Shown: positions 17,966 to 27,070 of the stretch, piece by piece | How positions within the stretch are numbered: the stretch's first letter is position 1 | Layout: every line of letters starts with the position of its first letter | NCBI RefSeq assembly: GCF_002109495.1 | Contig: NZ_LVJN01000020.1 | Location: 1,100,300 to 1,164,299 of the forward strand | Source of the DNA: Magnetofaba australis IT-1 | GTDB taxonomy: Bacteria > Pseudomonadota > Magnetococcia > Magnetococcales > Magnetococcaceae | Direction of reading: 5' to 3' | DNA length: 64,000 nucleotides | Notes under the pieces: model-generated | What the model was told of the DNA's origin: nothing | Seen by the model: the letters and a program-made list of their open reading frames with translations, nothing else | Databases searched by the model: none | Position numbers and translations under genes: made by a program

Positions 17966-18055
17966 ATCTCCTGCGCTGCGCAACCTTTGGTTGTGGCGTC
18001 GGTCTGACCCCATAACTGTGCGCAGTGACGCGTACAGGTGAGCGGGAGTCGGGCC

Positions 18056-18676
18056 ATGAAGAGTGATCGAGGCGTGCGCTGGTTGGCGTTGGGAGCGCTG
18101 TTTGTTGCGCTGTGGTGTGGTTCGGCGCAGGCGGCGGGTAAAGAGGCGACAGCCACTTTTGGCGGCGGCTGTTTCTGGTGCCTGGAGCAGGCCATGGACA
18201 AGCTGCCCGGGGTGCTCTCCACCGCTTCCGGGTTCATGGGCGGGCATGTGGCCGACCCCTCATACAAGCAGGTCTCCGCAGGCGGCACCGGCCATGTGGA
18301 GGTGGTGCAGGTGCGCTATGACCCTACCCAACTTACCTACTATGCGCTGCTTAACCACTACTGGCGCAATATCGACCCGCTGCAAGCCAATGGTCAGTTC
18401 TGCGACCACGGCCCCACCTACCGCAGCGTGATCTTCACCCACACTCCCGAGCAGGAGCGTGAGGCCAAGAAGTCGCGCATGGCGCTGGAGGATGACAAGC
18501 CGTTCCCCGGCGAAATCGTCACCCAGATTCTCCCTGCCGGGCCGTTCTATCCGGCGGAAGAGTATCATCAGGACTACTACCAAAAGAATCCCATTCGCTA
18601 CAATTACTACAAGTTCCGCTGTGGCCGCGCGCAACGCCTGGAAACCCTTTGGGGCAAAGAGAATCTCGCCCACTGA
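18056..18676 (+). CDS. msrA: Periplasmic peptide methionine sulfoxide reductase MsrA
   Basis: About 206 residues. It reduces methionine-S-sulfoxide in oxidised proteins. The catalytic motif GGCFWC lies just after a signal peptide (WLALGALFVALWCGSAQAAG), so the enzyme is probably exported. GHVEVVQVRYDP, FCDHGPTYRSVIF and AEEYHQDYY are typical of the family. ATG 18056 is preferred to the upstream in-frame start at 18038 because it gives a standard n-region MKSDRG. No MsrB follows. The gene stands about 90 nt after the Amt fusion gene and could be read through from it. Confidence 0.93.
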   Translation: MKSDRGVRWLALGALFVALWCGSAQAAGKEATATFGGGCFWCLEQAMDKLPGVLSTASGFMGGHVADPSYKQVSAGGTGHVEVVQVRYDPTQLTYYALLNHYWRNIDPLQANGQFCDHGPTYRSVIFTHTPEQEREAKKSRMALEDDKPFPGEIVTQILPAGPFYPAEEYHQDYYQKNPIRYNYYKFRCGRAQRLETLWGKENLAH

Positions 18677-18865
18677 GATGTTCGCAGGAGCGAACGCCCT
18701 GCACGCTAAAGTTAACAAGATGGCTTGACTATTAGGAAAAGCTGATTATCCTGTGTGGATTTTGGCTGTTAGCGTTTGTGCGTTTTTGCCAATACCCGAC
18801 GTTTCCTGACGAAATTTCGGAATGCGCGCAAACTTCTACCAACCTCACCGCCACAGGAGGCCGCT

Positions 18866-20824
18866 TTGGAGTCGTCGACCCCATCCCGTTTTATCAATAG
18901 TAAAACCATCGCCGGAGTCATTTTCTTCATCGCCGCTCTGCTGATGGCGACCGTCACCCCCAACGTGGAAGTGGCCTGGGTGATGGGTTTCCTGTTCTTC
19001 ACCATCTACCTGTTCGCCTTTGAGGTGGTGGATGTGGACGTGGCCGCCGTCACAGTGATGGTGCTGTTGGGCCTCAGTTCGTTGCTGGCCCCGATCATGG
19101 GCCTTAAAGCGGGGTTGGTGGACACTCAGAAGCTGTTCGTCGGCTTCTCCAGTAACGCGGTGATCTCCATCATCGCGGTGATGATCATCGGCGCGGGTCT
19201 GGACAAGACTGGCTTGATGAGCAAGGTGGCCGGTTTCATCCTCAAAGTGGGCGGAACCACCGAGACGCGCATCATTCCCATCATCTCCGGCACCGTGGGC
19301 ATCATCTCCAGCTTCATGCAGAACGTGGGCGCCGCCGCCCTGTTCCTACCGGTGGTCAGCCGCATCTCCGCGCGCACCGGTCTGCCCATGTCGCGTCTGC
19401 TCATGCCCATGGGCTTCTGCGCCATCCTTGGCGGCACCGTCACCATGGTCGGCTCCAGCCCGCTGATTCTGCTCAACGACCTGATGCTCACCTCCAACGC
19501 CGCGTTGCCCCCCGAGCAGCAGATGAAAACCTGGTCGCTGTTCTCGGTGACCCCGGTGGGTCTGGTGCTGGTCAGCGTCGGCATCCTCTACTTCATCATC
19601 GCCGGACGCTTCGTGCTGCCGGTGACCAAGACCAGCGGCGGCGCGCCCGACAATGTGATGGACTACTTCCGTCGCATCTACGGCCTGGACTACGTGCTTA
19701 ACGAAGTGGTGGTGCCCTCGGGCAGCAGCGTGATCGGCAAGACTCTTGATGAAGTCGAACATGACTACGGCGTGCGCGTGATCGCCGCCAGCCGTTCGGC
19801 CAACGAGGTGCTGATCGGCCCCAACGCGCTGGATCGCGACACCCAGATTCAAGCCGGTTTCGTGCTCGGCGTGCTGGCCAACCAGGATAAGCTCTCCAAC
19901 TTTGCCGAGAAGTATAATCTGAATGTGCGTAAGGACCTGGAGACCTTCACCGAGTCCCTGGCGCCGACCAAAGTGGGCATCGCCGAATTGGTTATCCCCC
20001 CCGGCTCCACCCTGATTGGCAAAAGCGCCCGCGACGTGTGGATGCGTAAGACCTACGGCGTCTCCATGGTGGGCCTGCACCGTCAGGGCGCAACCCTGGG
20101 CGAAGGCGAGGGGATTCGCGCCATGCCGCTGGCGGCGGGCGACACCCTGGTGGTGCACACCGCTTGGGATGTGCTGTCGCGTTTGGAGAAGGACCGCAAC
20201 TTCGTGGTGGTGACCACCGAGTATCCCCATGAGGAGCTGCGTCCGCAGAAGGTGACCTGGGCGCTGACCTTCTTTGGCATCGCCCTGTTCATGGTGTTGT
20301 TCACCGATCTGCGTCTGTCGGTGGCGCTGCTCACCGGCGCCATGGGCATGGTGCTCTCCGGCGTGCTCAAGATCGAAGAGGCCTACGAGGCGGTGAGCTG
20401 GAAGACGGTGTTCCTGCTGGCCAGCCTGATCCCTCTGGGCGCGGCGGTTGAGAACTCCGGCGCGGCGGCGTGGATTGCGCAGCAGGTGCTGGCCGCGCTG
20501 GGCACGCCCCCGGCGTGGGTGCTGCAGACCGCGTTGGCGATTCTGGCCACCTTCTTCACCCTGGTGATGTCCAATGTGGGCGCCACCGTGTTGTTGGTGC
20601 CGTTGGCGGTGAATATCGCCATCGCCGCCGGGGCCAACCCGGCGGTGTTTGCGCTCACCGTGGCCATCGCCACCTCCAACAGCTTCCTGATCCCCACCCA
20701 CCAGGTGAACGCGCTGATCATGGGTCCTGCGGGCTACCGCGTGCCGGACTTCATCCGCGCTGGTTCGGTCATGACCATCCTGTTCCTGGTGGTGATGATC
20801 TTCATGATGAACCTGATCTTCTGA
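18866..20824 (+). CDS. SLC13/DASS-type transporter with two TrkA-C (RCK_C) domains
   Basis: About 652 residues. Two hydrophobic halves of several helices each flank a soluble insert with two TrkA-C-like repeats (ENx-VVPSGSSVIGKTLDEV and ELVIPPGSTLIGKSARDVW). This is the usual layout of SLC13-family permeases of anions such as sulfate or dicarboxylates. Membrane motifs include GAAALFLPVVSRIS, GTVTMVGSSPLILLND and SNVGATVLLVPLAVNIA, the last resembling the SNT-type motif. I place the start at TTG 18866 because AGGAGG lies at 18855-18860 with 5 nt spacing. The frame can be extended to 18776 but without a ribosome site. Substrate not predictable from sequence. Confidence 0.82.
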   Translation: MESSTPSRFINSKTIAGVIFFIAALLMATVTPNVEVAWVMGFLFFTIYLFAFEVVDVDVAAVTVMVLLGLSSLLAPIMGLKAGLVDTQKLFVGFSSNAVISIIAVMIIGAGLDKTGLMSKVAGFILKVGGTTETRIIPIISGTVGIISSFMQNVGAAALFLPVVSRISARTGLPMSRLLMPMGFCAILGGTVTMVGSSPLILLNDLMLTSNAALPPEQQMKTWSLFSVTPVGLVLVSVGILYFIIAGRFVLPVTKTSGGAPDNVMDYFRRIYGLDYVLNEVVVPSGSSVIGKTLDEVEHDYGVRVIAASRSANEVLIGPNALDRDTQIQAGFVLGVLANQDKLSNFAEKYNLNVRKDLETFTESLAPTKVGIAELVIPPGSTLIGKSARDVWMRKTYGVSMVGLHRQGATLGEGEGIRAMPLAAGDTLVVHTAWDVLSRLEKDRNFVVVTTEYPHEELRPQKVTWALTFFGIALFMVLFTDLRLSVALLTGAMGMVLSGVLKIEEAYEAVSWKTVFLLASLIPLGAAVENSGAAAWIAQQVLAALGTPPAWVLQTALAILATFFTLVMSNVGATVLLVPLAVNIAIAAGANPAVFALTVAIATSNSFLIPTHQVNALIMGPAGYRVPDFIRAGSVMTILFLVVMIFMMNLIF

Positions 20825-20963
20825 TTCGCTGCAACGCGGGCGGGACCTCCTGTCCCGTCCGCGTTTGGCCACAAGCCGGGTTGCTCCCGGCGTCCTCTTA
20901 CGCCATCATGCGCAGATATTCTGGATCAACGTCTATGCCGTTGGTTTCACAGGAGCGCTCCGA

Positions 20964-21950
20964 ATGCATCAACAGGATCCTGTTGAGAATTCCCTTCCCC
21001 CCCTGGTCAGCGAGCAAGCGCGGCAACTGCTCACGCAGCTGTTAGCCACCCCGCTGGATGATCGTCAACGCCATCTGGTGGCCTCCCTGTTTGGCGTGTT
21101 GGGGCTCAAACGCGATGGTCAACGCGTGGATGTGGGCTTTCTGGCCCAGGGCGATCAGACCGAAACGCTTGCGCCGTTGCGGGTGCTGTTGGTGGAGGAT
21201 AATGACTTCACCAGTAAGATGCTCAGTCGTCTGCTGAGTTTGCGCGGCCACGATGTGGATGTGGCGCCCAACGGCATGGCCTGTTTGCAGCGCTTGGGGG
21301 AGCATGCCTACGATCTGATCCTGATGGATCTGAGCATGCCCAATATGAATGGCCTGGAAGCCACGACGGAGATTCGCCGTCATGAGCGTGAGAGCGCGCT
21401 GCCGCACACGCCCATCGTGGCGGTCACCGCGCTGACTGATAGCGATCACCAGGAGCAGGCGCGCATCGCCGGCGTCGATGGCTTCCACGCCAAACCGGTG
21501 GACGCCGGGCGCCTGTTTGCCGAAATCGAACGCGTGTTGGAGAGTCGCCGTTCCCAGGAGAGCGATCAGGCGCCGTTGCAGGAGCCCCGCCCTGGCGAGC
21601 AGATCGCCGACATCCAGCAGTTGTTGCAGACCGTCGAGCAGGATTGGACCTTGGCGCGCGAAGTGGGGCAGATGTTCCTGGATGATGCGTCGGCCATGCT
21701 CAACGCCCTGCGTGACGCCTTGCGTGATGGCGATGTGGAGCAAGCCCGCAACGCCGCCCATGCGCTCAAGGGCGCGGCGGGCGCTTTTGGGCAGACGCCG
21801 GTGCGGCGACTGGCTTTGGCGTTGGAGGCGATGGCCAACAATGGCGCGCTCGGCGGCTCCAAACCCGTGTTTGCGGCGCTGGAGTCTGCGTTGGAGACCA
21901 TGTGCGCCAGCATTCAATCCGCTCTGCTCGACGATGAGAGATCCGCTTAA
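20964..21950 (+). CDS. Response regulator with C-terminal Hpt domain
   Basis: About 328 residues: a short helical N-terminus, a REC domain (about 73-195) and an Hpt domain (about 215-325). In REC the acidic pair is in LLVEDND, the phosphorylated Asp in LILMDLSMPNMNG, the Thr in VAVTAL and the Lys in GFHAKPV. In Hpt the phosphorylated His is in AHALKGAAGAFG. A free REC-Hpt protein usually shuttles phosphate between a hybrid kinase and a final regulator; no kinase gene is adjacent. ATG 20964 is preceded by CAGGAG at a suitable distance, whereas the longer frame from 20865 has no such site. Confidence 0.85.
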   Translation: MHQQDPVENSLPPLVSEQARQLLTQLLATPLDDRQRHLVASLFGVLGLKRDGQRVDVGFLAQGDQTETLAPLRVLLVEDNDFTSKMLSRLLSLRGHDVDVAPNGMACLQRLGEHAYDLILMDLSMPNMNGLEATTEIRRHERESALPHTPIVAVTALTDSDHQEQARIAGVDGFHAKPVDAGRLFAEIERVLESRRSQESDQAPLQEPRPGEQIADIQQLLQTVEQDWTLAREVGQMFLDDASAMLNALRDALRDGDVEQARNAAHALKGAAGAFGQTPVRRLALALEAMANNGALGGSKPVFAALESALETMCASIQSALLDDERSA

Positions 21951-22015
21951 CCGCGTTTTTTGTCGCCGCTCCGCGCGGCGACGCCACTTCATTGAATCTT
22001 AGGTTGGAATCCGTC

Positions 22016-23266
22016 ATGTCCCAGCATGCTTTGGTGCGTCCCTTTCCCGGCTGGCGTCCGCCCAGCGACCAGGTTGAACAGATCAGCGCGCCGCCCTATG
22101 ACGTGATGAATCGCGCCGAGGCGGCGCAGATGGCGCATCAGAACGCGCGCTCCTTTCTGCACGTTTCACGGGCGGACTTGGCGTTCGATGATGAGGTTCC
22201 CACCGCCGATGAGCGCGTCTATCTGGCTGCCGCCGAGAACTATGCGCGCTTGAAGGCCGACGGCGCGTTGGCGCAGGATCCGACGCCCTGCTACTACTTC
22301 TACCGTCTGATCATGGATGGGCGCGCGCAGACCGGGCTGGTGGCCGCCGCCTCGGTGATTGCCTATGACGGCGATCGCATCAAAAAGCATGAGTTCACCC
22401 GGCCCGATAAAGAGAACGATCGCACCGAGTTCGCCTGGCGGCTCAAGGCGCACTCGGGGCCGGTGTTCCTGACCTACCGCAATACGCCAGCGTTGAGCGC
22501 GCTGCTGGAGCGCGGCGCCAGTGGCGAGCCCACCTACGACTTTACCGCCGCTGACGGCGTGCAACACACCCTGTGGGTGGTGTCCGATGCGGAGCTGATT
22601 GATGCGGTCACCGACGCCTTTGACGCGCTGCCCCATGTCTATGTGGCCGACGGCCACCACCGTTCGGCGGCGGCGTCTCGCTGTCGTGAGCGTTGGATCA
22701 ATGAGCATGGCGAACCAGAGGCCGAAGCGCCGGTGAACCGTTTTCTCTCGGTGCTGTTCCCCGACGATCAGATGCGCATTCTCGACTACAATCGCGTGGT
22801 GGCGGATCTCAATGGTCTGAGCGCGGAGGCGTTCGTGACGGCGCTGGAGACGGATTTTGAGGTGGGCGCGCCGCAATCCGAGGCGATTTCGCCCAGCCAG
22901 CCGCAGAGTTTCGGCATGTATCTCAACGGCCAGTGGCGTCTGTTGCGGCTCAAGCCGGGCGTGGGGGCGCTGGAGGATCCGGTCAAGCGGCTGGATGTGA
23001 GCCTGCTCAGTGACCACCTGTTGGGGCCGATTCTGGGCATCACCGATCCACGCCGCGACAAGCGTATCGACTTTGTCGGCGGTATTCGCGGCATGGCGGG
23101 GCTCTCTCGGCGGGTGGACTCCGGCGAGATGACGGTGGCGTTCTCCATGTACCCCACCAGCATGGCCGACCTGATGGCGGTGGCCGACGCCGGTGAGGTG
23201 ATGCCGCCCAAATCCACCTGGTTCGAGCCCAAGCTGCGCGACGGCCTGGTGATTCAGAGCTTCTAA
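22016..23266 (+). CDS. DUF1015 family protein
   Basis: About 416 residues with the characteristic N-terminal LVRPFPGWRP...ISAPPYDVMNRAEA and the central HVYVADGHHRSAAASR motif. DUF1015 belongs to the ParB/sulfiredoxin-like fold. Some relatives are small-molecule (serine) kinases in which the DGHHR segment is catalytic. Whether this one is a kinase cannot be read from sequence. ATG 22016 is used because it directly precedes the conserved start. It lies between the REC-Hpt gene and the M48 protease gene on the same strand with short spacing. Confidence 0.85.
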   Translation: MSQHALVRPFPGWRPPSDQVEQISAPPYDVMNRAEAAQMAHQNARSFLHVSRADLAFDDEVPTADERVYLAAAENYARLKADGALAQDPTPCYYFYRLIMDGRAQTGLVAAASVIAYDGDRIKKHEFTRPDKENDRTEFAWRLKAHSGPVFLTYRNTPALSALLERGASGEPTYDFTAADGVQHTLWVVSDAELIDAVTDAFDALPHVYVADGHHRSAAASRCRERWINEHGEPEAEAPVNRFLSVLFPDDQMRILDYNRVVADLNGLSAEAFVTALETDFEVGAPQSEAISPSQPQSFGMYLNGQWRLLRLKPGVGALEDPVKRLDVSLLSDHLLGPILGITDPRRDKRIDFVGGIRGMAGLSRRVDSGEMTVAFSMYPTSMADLMAVADAGEVMPPKSTWFEPKLRDGLVIQSF

Positions 23267-23325
23267 CGCAGCAGGGGGCGCGGTTGCGGCTTGCGCGCGC
23301 CGTCGGCTCCTGCAAATATCCGGCT

Positions 23326-24651
23326 ATGAGCGATATCATCTCCATAACCCCGCTGGGGGGAATTATTCTGGCGCTGCTGCTGGCGCAGTTCGCGTTGGAG
23401 CGCCTTGCCGCCTGGCGCAATCTGCGCGCCTGGACCGACGCGCCGCCGCCGCCGTTTGATCAGACGCGGGACCTGCCCACCCACCGCAAGGGACGCGACT
23501 ATCTGGCGGCGCGCGAGCGCTTGGGGGCGATCTCAAGCGCTGTGCATCTGGCGGCGCTGCTGCTGTTTTGGCTGCTGGGGGGATTTGTCTGGCTGCACGG
23601 GGTGGCGGCGGCGAGCAGCGGACCGATTGTGGTCGGTCTGCTGTTTATCGGCGCGCTGCTGGCGGCGGACGCGCTGCTGGGGCTGCCGTTTTCCCTCTAC
23701 AGCACGTTTGTGATCGAGCAGCGCTTCGGCTTCAACCGTTCCGACTGGCGCACCTTTGTGTCGGACCGCCTCAAAGGCGCGTTGCTGGGCGTTCTGCTCG
23801 GGGCGCCGCTGCTGTCGGCGCTGCTCGCTTTCTTCTTGTGGGCGGGGGATCTGGCGTGGTTCTACGCCTGGGCGGCGGTCATTGCGTTTTCGTTGGCGCT
23901 GCAGTATATCGCCCCCACCTGGATTATGCCTCTGTTCAACCGCTTTGAACCGCTGGCCGACGGCCCCCTCAAAAGCCGTCTGCAGGCGTTGTGTCAGCGG
24001 GTGGGCTTCGATATCGCCGGGCTCTTCGTCATCGATGGCTCCAAGCGCTCCAGCAAAGCCAACGCCTTCTTCACCGGGTTTGGCAAGAATCGCCGCATCG
24101 CCCTGTTCGACACCCTCATTGAAGGGCATGATGAAGCGGAGCTGGAAGCGGTTTTGGCCCATGAGATCGGTCACTACAAGCGGCGTCATATCCATAAGGG
24201 CGTGGCCATCGGCATCGCCCATACCGGATTGATGCTCTATCTGCTGGGGCTGGCGCTGCAGAGCCCGGCGCTGTTCGCCGCGTTTGGCCTGGAGAGCATG
24301 CCGGTTTCCGCCGGATTGGTCTTCTTCGCCATCCTGTTCTCGCCGCTGGAGATGGCGGTGGGGGCGGCGTTTGCGGCGCTGTCGCGCAAACATGAGTTCG
24401 AGGCCGATCGTTTCGCCGCCCAGAGCGTGGAAGATCCCGGCGCGCTGGCGCGGGCTTTAGTGCGCCTCTCAACGGAAAATCTTTCCCATCTGACTCCGGC
24501 GCCGTTATATGTTATTCTGAGTTACTCACATCCGCCGTTGCATGCGCGCTTGGCCGCCATTGACGCGATGGAGTCGCATTCTGCGCGCAGCGCGCAAGCG
24601 CAACCGCCAGCACACGTCGCAACCCAGGGCATTGGAGACAGTCGGGCATGA
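23326..24651 (+). CDS. M48 family (Ste24-type) membrane metalloprotease
   Basis: About 441 residues with several transmembrane helices in the first 220 and near 300-340. The zinc motif is VLAHEIGHYKRRH (HExxH), with the third ligand Glu in KHEFEADRFAAQ. The region STFVIEQRFGFNRSDWRTFVSDRLKG is the signature of the Ste24/CAAX-type subfamily. In bacteria this group works in membrane protein quality control. The start at ATG 23326 (MSDIIS) gives a sensible first helix; an upstream frame extension to 23284 is less likely. The stop overlaps the next gene's ATG (ATGA at 24648-24651), so the two are translationally coupled. Confidence 0.9.
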   Translation: MSDIISITPLGGIILALLLAQFALERLAAWRNLRAWTDAPPPPFDQTRDLPTHRKGRDYLAARERLGAISSAVHLAALLLFWLLGGFVWLHGVAAASSGPIVVGLLFIGALLAADALLGLPFSLYSTFVIEQRFGFNRSDWRTFVSDRLKGALLGVLLGAPLLSALLAFFLWAGDLAWFYAWAAVIAFSLALQYIAPTWIMPLFNRFEPLADGPLKSRLQALCQRVGFDIAGLFVIDGSKRSSKANAFFTGFGKNRRIALFDTLIEGHDEAELEAVLAHEIGHYKRRHIHKGVAIGIAHTGLMLYLLGLALQSPALFAAFGLESMPVSAGLVFFAILFSPLEMAVGAAFAALSRKHEFEADRFAAQSVEDPGALARALVRLSTENLSHLTPAPLYVILSYSHPPLHARLAAIDAMESHSARSAQAQPPAHVATQGIGDSRA

Positions 24652-26399
24652 GCACACAGACAGGAGCCTCTCAAGCGCAAGGGCGCGCCAAGGCTATGCC
24701 GGCTTCGGACAATCTGGTGCGGGTGCTGCTGGAGAACAGTCACGAGGGGATCGCGCTCATCGATCATCGGGGCTGTTTACGTCAGGTTAACCAAGCGTTT
24801 ATGAATCTCAGCGGCCTCAGTCGCAGCGATCTGGTGGGGCATCATGTGCTGCGTTGGTTGGACCAACCCGGCGATGACGATCTGCTGGAGGCCATCGGCG
24901 AAGAGATTTGGCAGAGCGGCCTGTGGCAGGGCAATATCAACCGGATCCTGGCCCATGGCGCGGCGTTCAAGGTCGATCTGAAGATCAACGCTATTCTGCC
25001 GCATCATGACGGCGCGGTGCGCAACTACCTGGTGCAGGCGCGCCCGGAAGCGGTGGTGCAAGCAAACGCCGAAAACAATCGCAGCCAATCTCGCGATCCC
25101 CTAACCGGTCTGCCGTTGCGCTTGCTGTTTGAAGACCGCTTGCAGCAGTCGCTGTCGCAGGCGTCGCGGCATAATGTCTGCGTGGGCGCCATGTTCCTGG
25201 AGCTGGACGCCGACCGCTTGAAGCTGATTCGGGACTCCCTGGGACAGACGGCGGCGGACGATATGTTGCGCGAAGTGGCGGTGCGTCTGGATAACTGCCT
25301 GCGCACCTCCGACTCGGTGGCGCGTCTGTCCGAAGTGGGCTTCGCTCTGCTGTTGTCGGACTTGAAAGATCCCCTCGAAGCGGTGCGCAACGCCAGCGTG
25401 GTGGCGCGCAAGGTGTATGAGTCGCTGATGCACCCGCTGGACGTCAATGGCCAGCCGGTGGAACTGAAGGCGGCCATGGGCATCACTCTGTTCCCGCAGG
25501 ATGGGCGCACACCCTCTGAGCTGCTGATCAACGCCGAGACCGCCCTCAACCACGCCAAATCCCGCGGTTGGAACAATTACGAATTCTTCTCGGCGGAGAT
25601 GACCGAGACCGCGCGCAAGCGCTTTGAGCTGGAGACCAGTCTGCGTCTGGGCATCGATCGCGGCGAGCTGCGCCTGTTCTATCAGCCGCAGGTGGACCTG
25701 GACAGCGGCGAGGTGATCGGCGCCGAGGCGCTGGTGCGTTGGATGCACCCGGAGCGCGGTCTGGTGCCGCCGGGTGATTTTATCCCCGTGGCCGAAGAGA
25801 CCGGCTTGATCGTGCCCATGGGCTCGTGGGTGCTGCGCACCGCCTGCAAGCAGATCTACGAATGGGGCCAGATGGGCCTCAAACCGGTGCGCGTGGGGGT
25901 CAACCTTTCGGCGCTGCAGTTCAAGCGGCAGGATCTGGCCGCCCAGGTGGAGGGGCTGCTCAAGGAGTTCTCCATCGACCCCAGCATGCTGGATCTGGAG
26001 ATCACCGAGAGCGCCATCATGGACGATGTGGATCGCGCCGTGGCCATGCTCAACCGCATCAGCGCGCTGGGCGTCAAGCTCTCCATTGACGACTTCGGCA
26101 CCGGCTACTCTTCTTTGAGCCAGTTGCGTCAGTTCCCCTTCAAGACGCTGAAGATCGACCGCTCCTTCGTGCTGGATATCGATAACAACGACGGCGACGC
26201 CGCCATCGTCAGCGCCATCATCGCCATGGCCCACAGCCTCAATCAATCAGTGATTGTGGAGGGGCTGGAGACCGAGCAGCAGCTCAACATCATGCGCGGT
26301 CTGCACTGCAACGAGATGCAGGGCTTCCTGTTCAGCGCGCCGTTGCCTGCGGAGAAATTCACCGAACTGCTGCAGGCTGGGCGTCGTCTGGAGAGCTGA
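24648..26399 (+). CDS. PAS-degenerate GGDEF-EAL protein (probable c-di-GMP phosphodiesterase)
   Basis: 583 residues. A PAS domain (about 20-135) precedes a GGDEF-fold domain (about 150-310) in which the active-site motif reads LSEVGF in place of GGDEF, so cyclase activity is unlikely. The EAL domain (about 325-575) is intact with GAEALVRWMHPERG, EITESAIM, DDFGTGYSSL and KIDRSFV, which predicts phosphodiesterase activity. The degenerate domain may still bind GTP as a regulatory site. There is no transmembrane helix. The start overlaps the M48 gene by 4 nt. A strong terminator follows at 26456. Confidence 0.9.
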   Translation: MSTQTGASQAQGRAKAMPASDNLVRVLLENSHEGIALIDHRGCLRQVNQAFMNLSGLSRSDLVGHHVLRWLDQPGDDDLLEAIGEEIWQSGLWQGNINRILAHGAAFKVDLKINAILPHHDGAVRNYLVQARPEAVVQANAENNRSQSRDPLTGLPLRLLFEDRLQQSLSQASRHNVCVGAMFLELDADRLKLIRDSLGQTAADDMLREVAVRLDNCLRTSDSVARLSEVGFALLLSDLKDPLEAVRNASVVARKVYESLMHPLDVNGQPVELKAAMGITLFPQDGRTPSELLINAETALNHAKSRGWNNYEFFSAEMTETARKRFELETSLRLGIDRGELRLFYQPQVDLDSGEVIGAEALVRWMHPERGLVPPGDFIPVAEETGLIVPMGSWVLRTACKQIYEWGQMGLKPVRVGVNLSALQFKRQDLAAQVEGLLKEFSIDPSMLDLEITESAIMDDVDRAVAMLNRISALGVKLSIDDFGTGYSSLSQLRQFPFKTLKIDRSFVLDIDNNDGDAAIVSAIIAMAHSLNQSVIVEGLETEQQLNIMRGLHCNEMQGFLFSAPLPAEKFTELLQAGRRLES

Positions 26400-26455
26400 T
26401 CGATCCAGCGTCGTTGTGCGGTTGCGTTCGATCCGCCCCATGACGGAAAGAGATT

Positions 26456-26498
26456 GAGCGGCGCAATTTTCTGCTTGCAATTTTGCGCCGCTCTTTTA
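26456..26498 (+). terminator. Rho-independent terminator
   Basis: Perfect stem GAGCGGCGCAA (26456-26466) with TTGCGCCGCTC (26483-26493), followed by TTTTAAT. It lies 57 nt after the EAL gene stop and closes the plus-strand gene string that begins near 18056. Confidence 0.9.
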
Positions 26499-26765
26499 AT
26501 CTAATCCCACTATGGTCATCTACTCGATCCATACGGAGACCCGCTTCTCCGCCTCTCCCCTGGCCTTTGGGCGCCTGCCCGAAGCGCTACGACTACCCCT
26601 ACGCTGAACGCCGTTTCGCGTCGGGCCAGCTTTTCGTTTCCTGTTCTCTCCAGATGTTTTTGAGCGATTTTCCCGTTTGAGTTTTGGCTAGCATTGCGAC
26701 TTCGTGTCGTGCTGCTTTGTGGCGATAGCCCGCCAATTGCGCCGCCTTTGCGCGCGCACAGCGTT
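26499..26765. other. Non-coding region, presumed promoter of the leader and LeuA-like gene
   Basis: No gene is supported between the terminator and the leader-peptide ribosome site. The stretch becomes relatively T-rich from 26630 to 26700 (CTTTTCGTTTCC, GTTTGAGTTTTGG), where a promoter would be expected. I cannot name -35/-10 boxes with confidence. Confidence 0.35.
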
Positions 26766-26777
26766 AGGAGCACTCTT

Positions 26778-26891
26778 ATGTGTTGCGTACATCACAGACC
26801 ATGGCCATGCGCCATCCCGGTTAAGCCGCGGTCCGCTATTGCCCGCACCTATCGCGCCGCCCGCCTAGAACTATCCCTCCTAGCGGGCTAA
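26778..26891 (+). CDS. Leader peptide of the LeuA-like gene (leucine attenuator)
   Basis: 37-codon reading frame with an AGGAG ribosome site at 26766-26770, 7 nt before the ATG. The peptide ends RLELSLLAG. The leucine codons near its end are CTA, CTA, CTC and CTA within seven codons (26865-26882), although CTA is rare in this GC-rich genome, which mostly uses CTG. The run lies inside a hairpin and about 180 nt before the LeuA-like gene. Clustered rare leucine codons in a short leader upstream of a leu gene are the classical layout of leucine attenuation, as in the leuL leaders of enterobacteria. I infer the same here; no transcript evidence is available. Confidence 0.7.
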   Translation: MCCVHHRPWPCAIPVKPRSAIARTYRAARLELSLLAG

Positions 26892-26945
26892 GCCCCGCAT
26901 TGCGGCCATCCGGCCCGCGTCCCCTTGTGGACGGACTTTCCTTGA
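26860..26945 (+). promoter_or_regulatory. Attenuator-like alternative hairpins
   Basis: CCCGCCTAG (26860-26868) can pair with CTAGCGGG (26880-26887) with one bulged base. The same GCGGG (26883-26887) can instead pair with CCCGC at 26894-26898, so the two stems exclude each other. Further on, CGTCC (26918-26922) pairs with GGACG (26929-26933), followed by ACTTTCCTT, a weak terminator. Ribosome stalling at the CTA codons would decide between stems. The terminator T-tract is poor, which lowers confidence. Confidence 0.5.
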
Positions 26946-27070
26946 GCAATTCCGCACGCCTGTTGGCGTTGCATTGAAGAAAATGCCTGCGTTGCGTCGG
27001 TCCCCAGGATCATCGCGCGCGTCGCGGCGCCCTTGCGTCAGCGGCAAGACCCCTATGAGGAGTGAGAATC

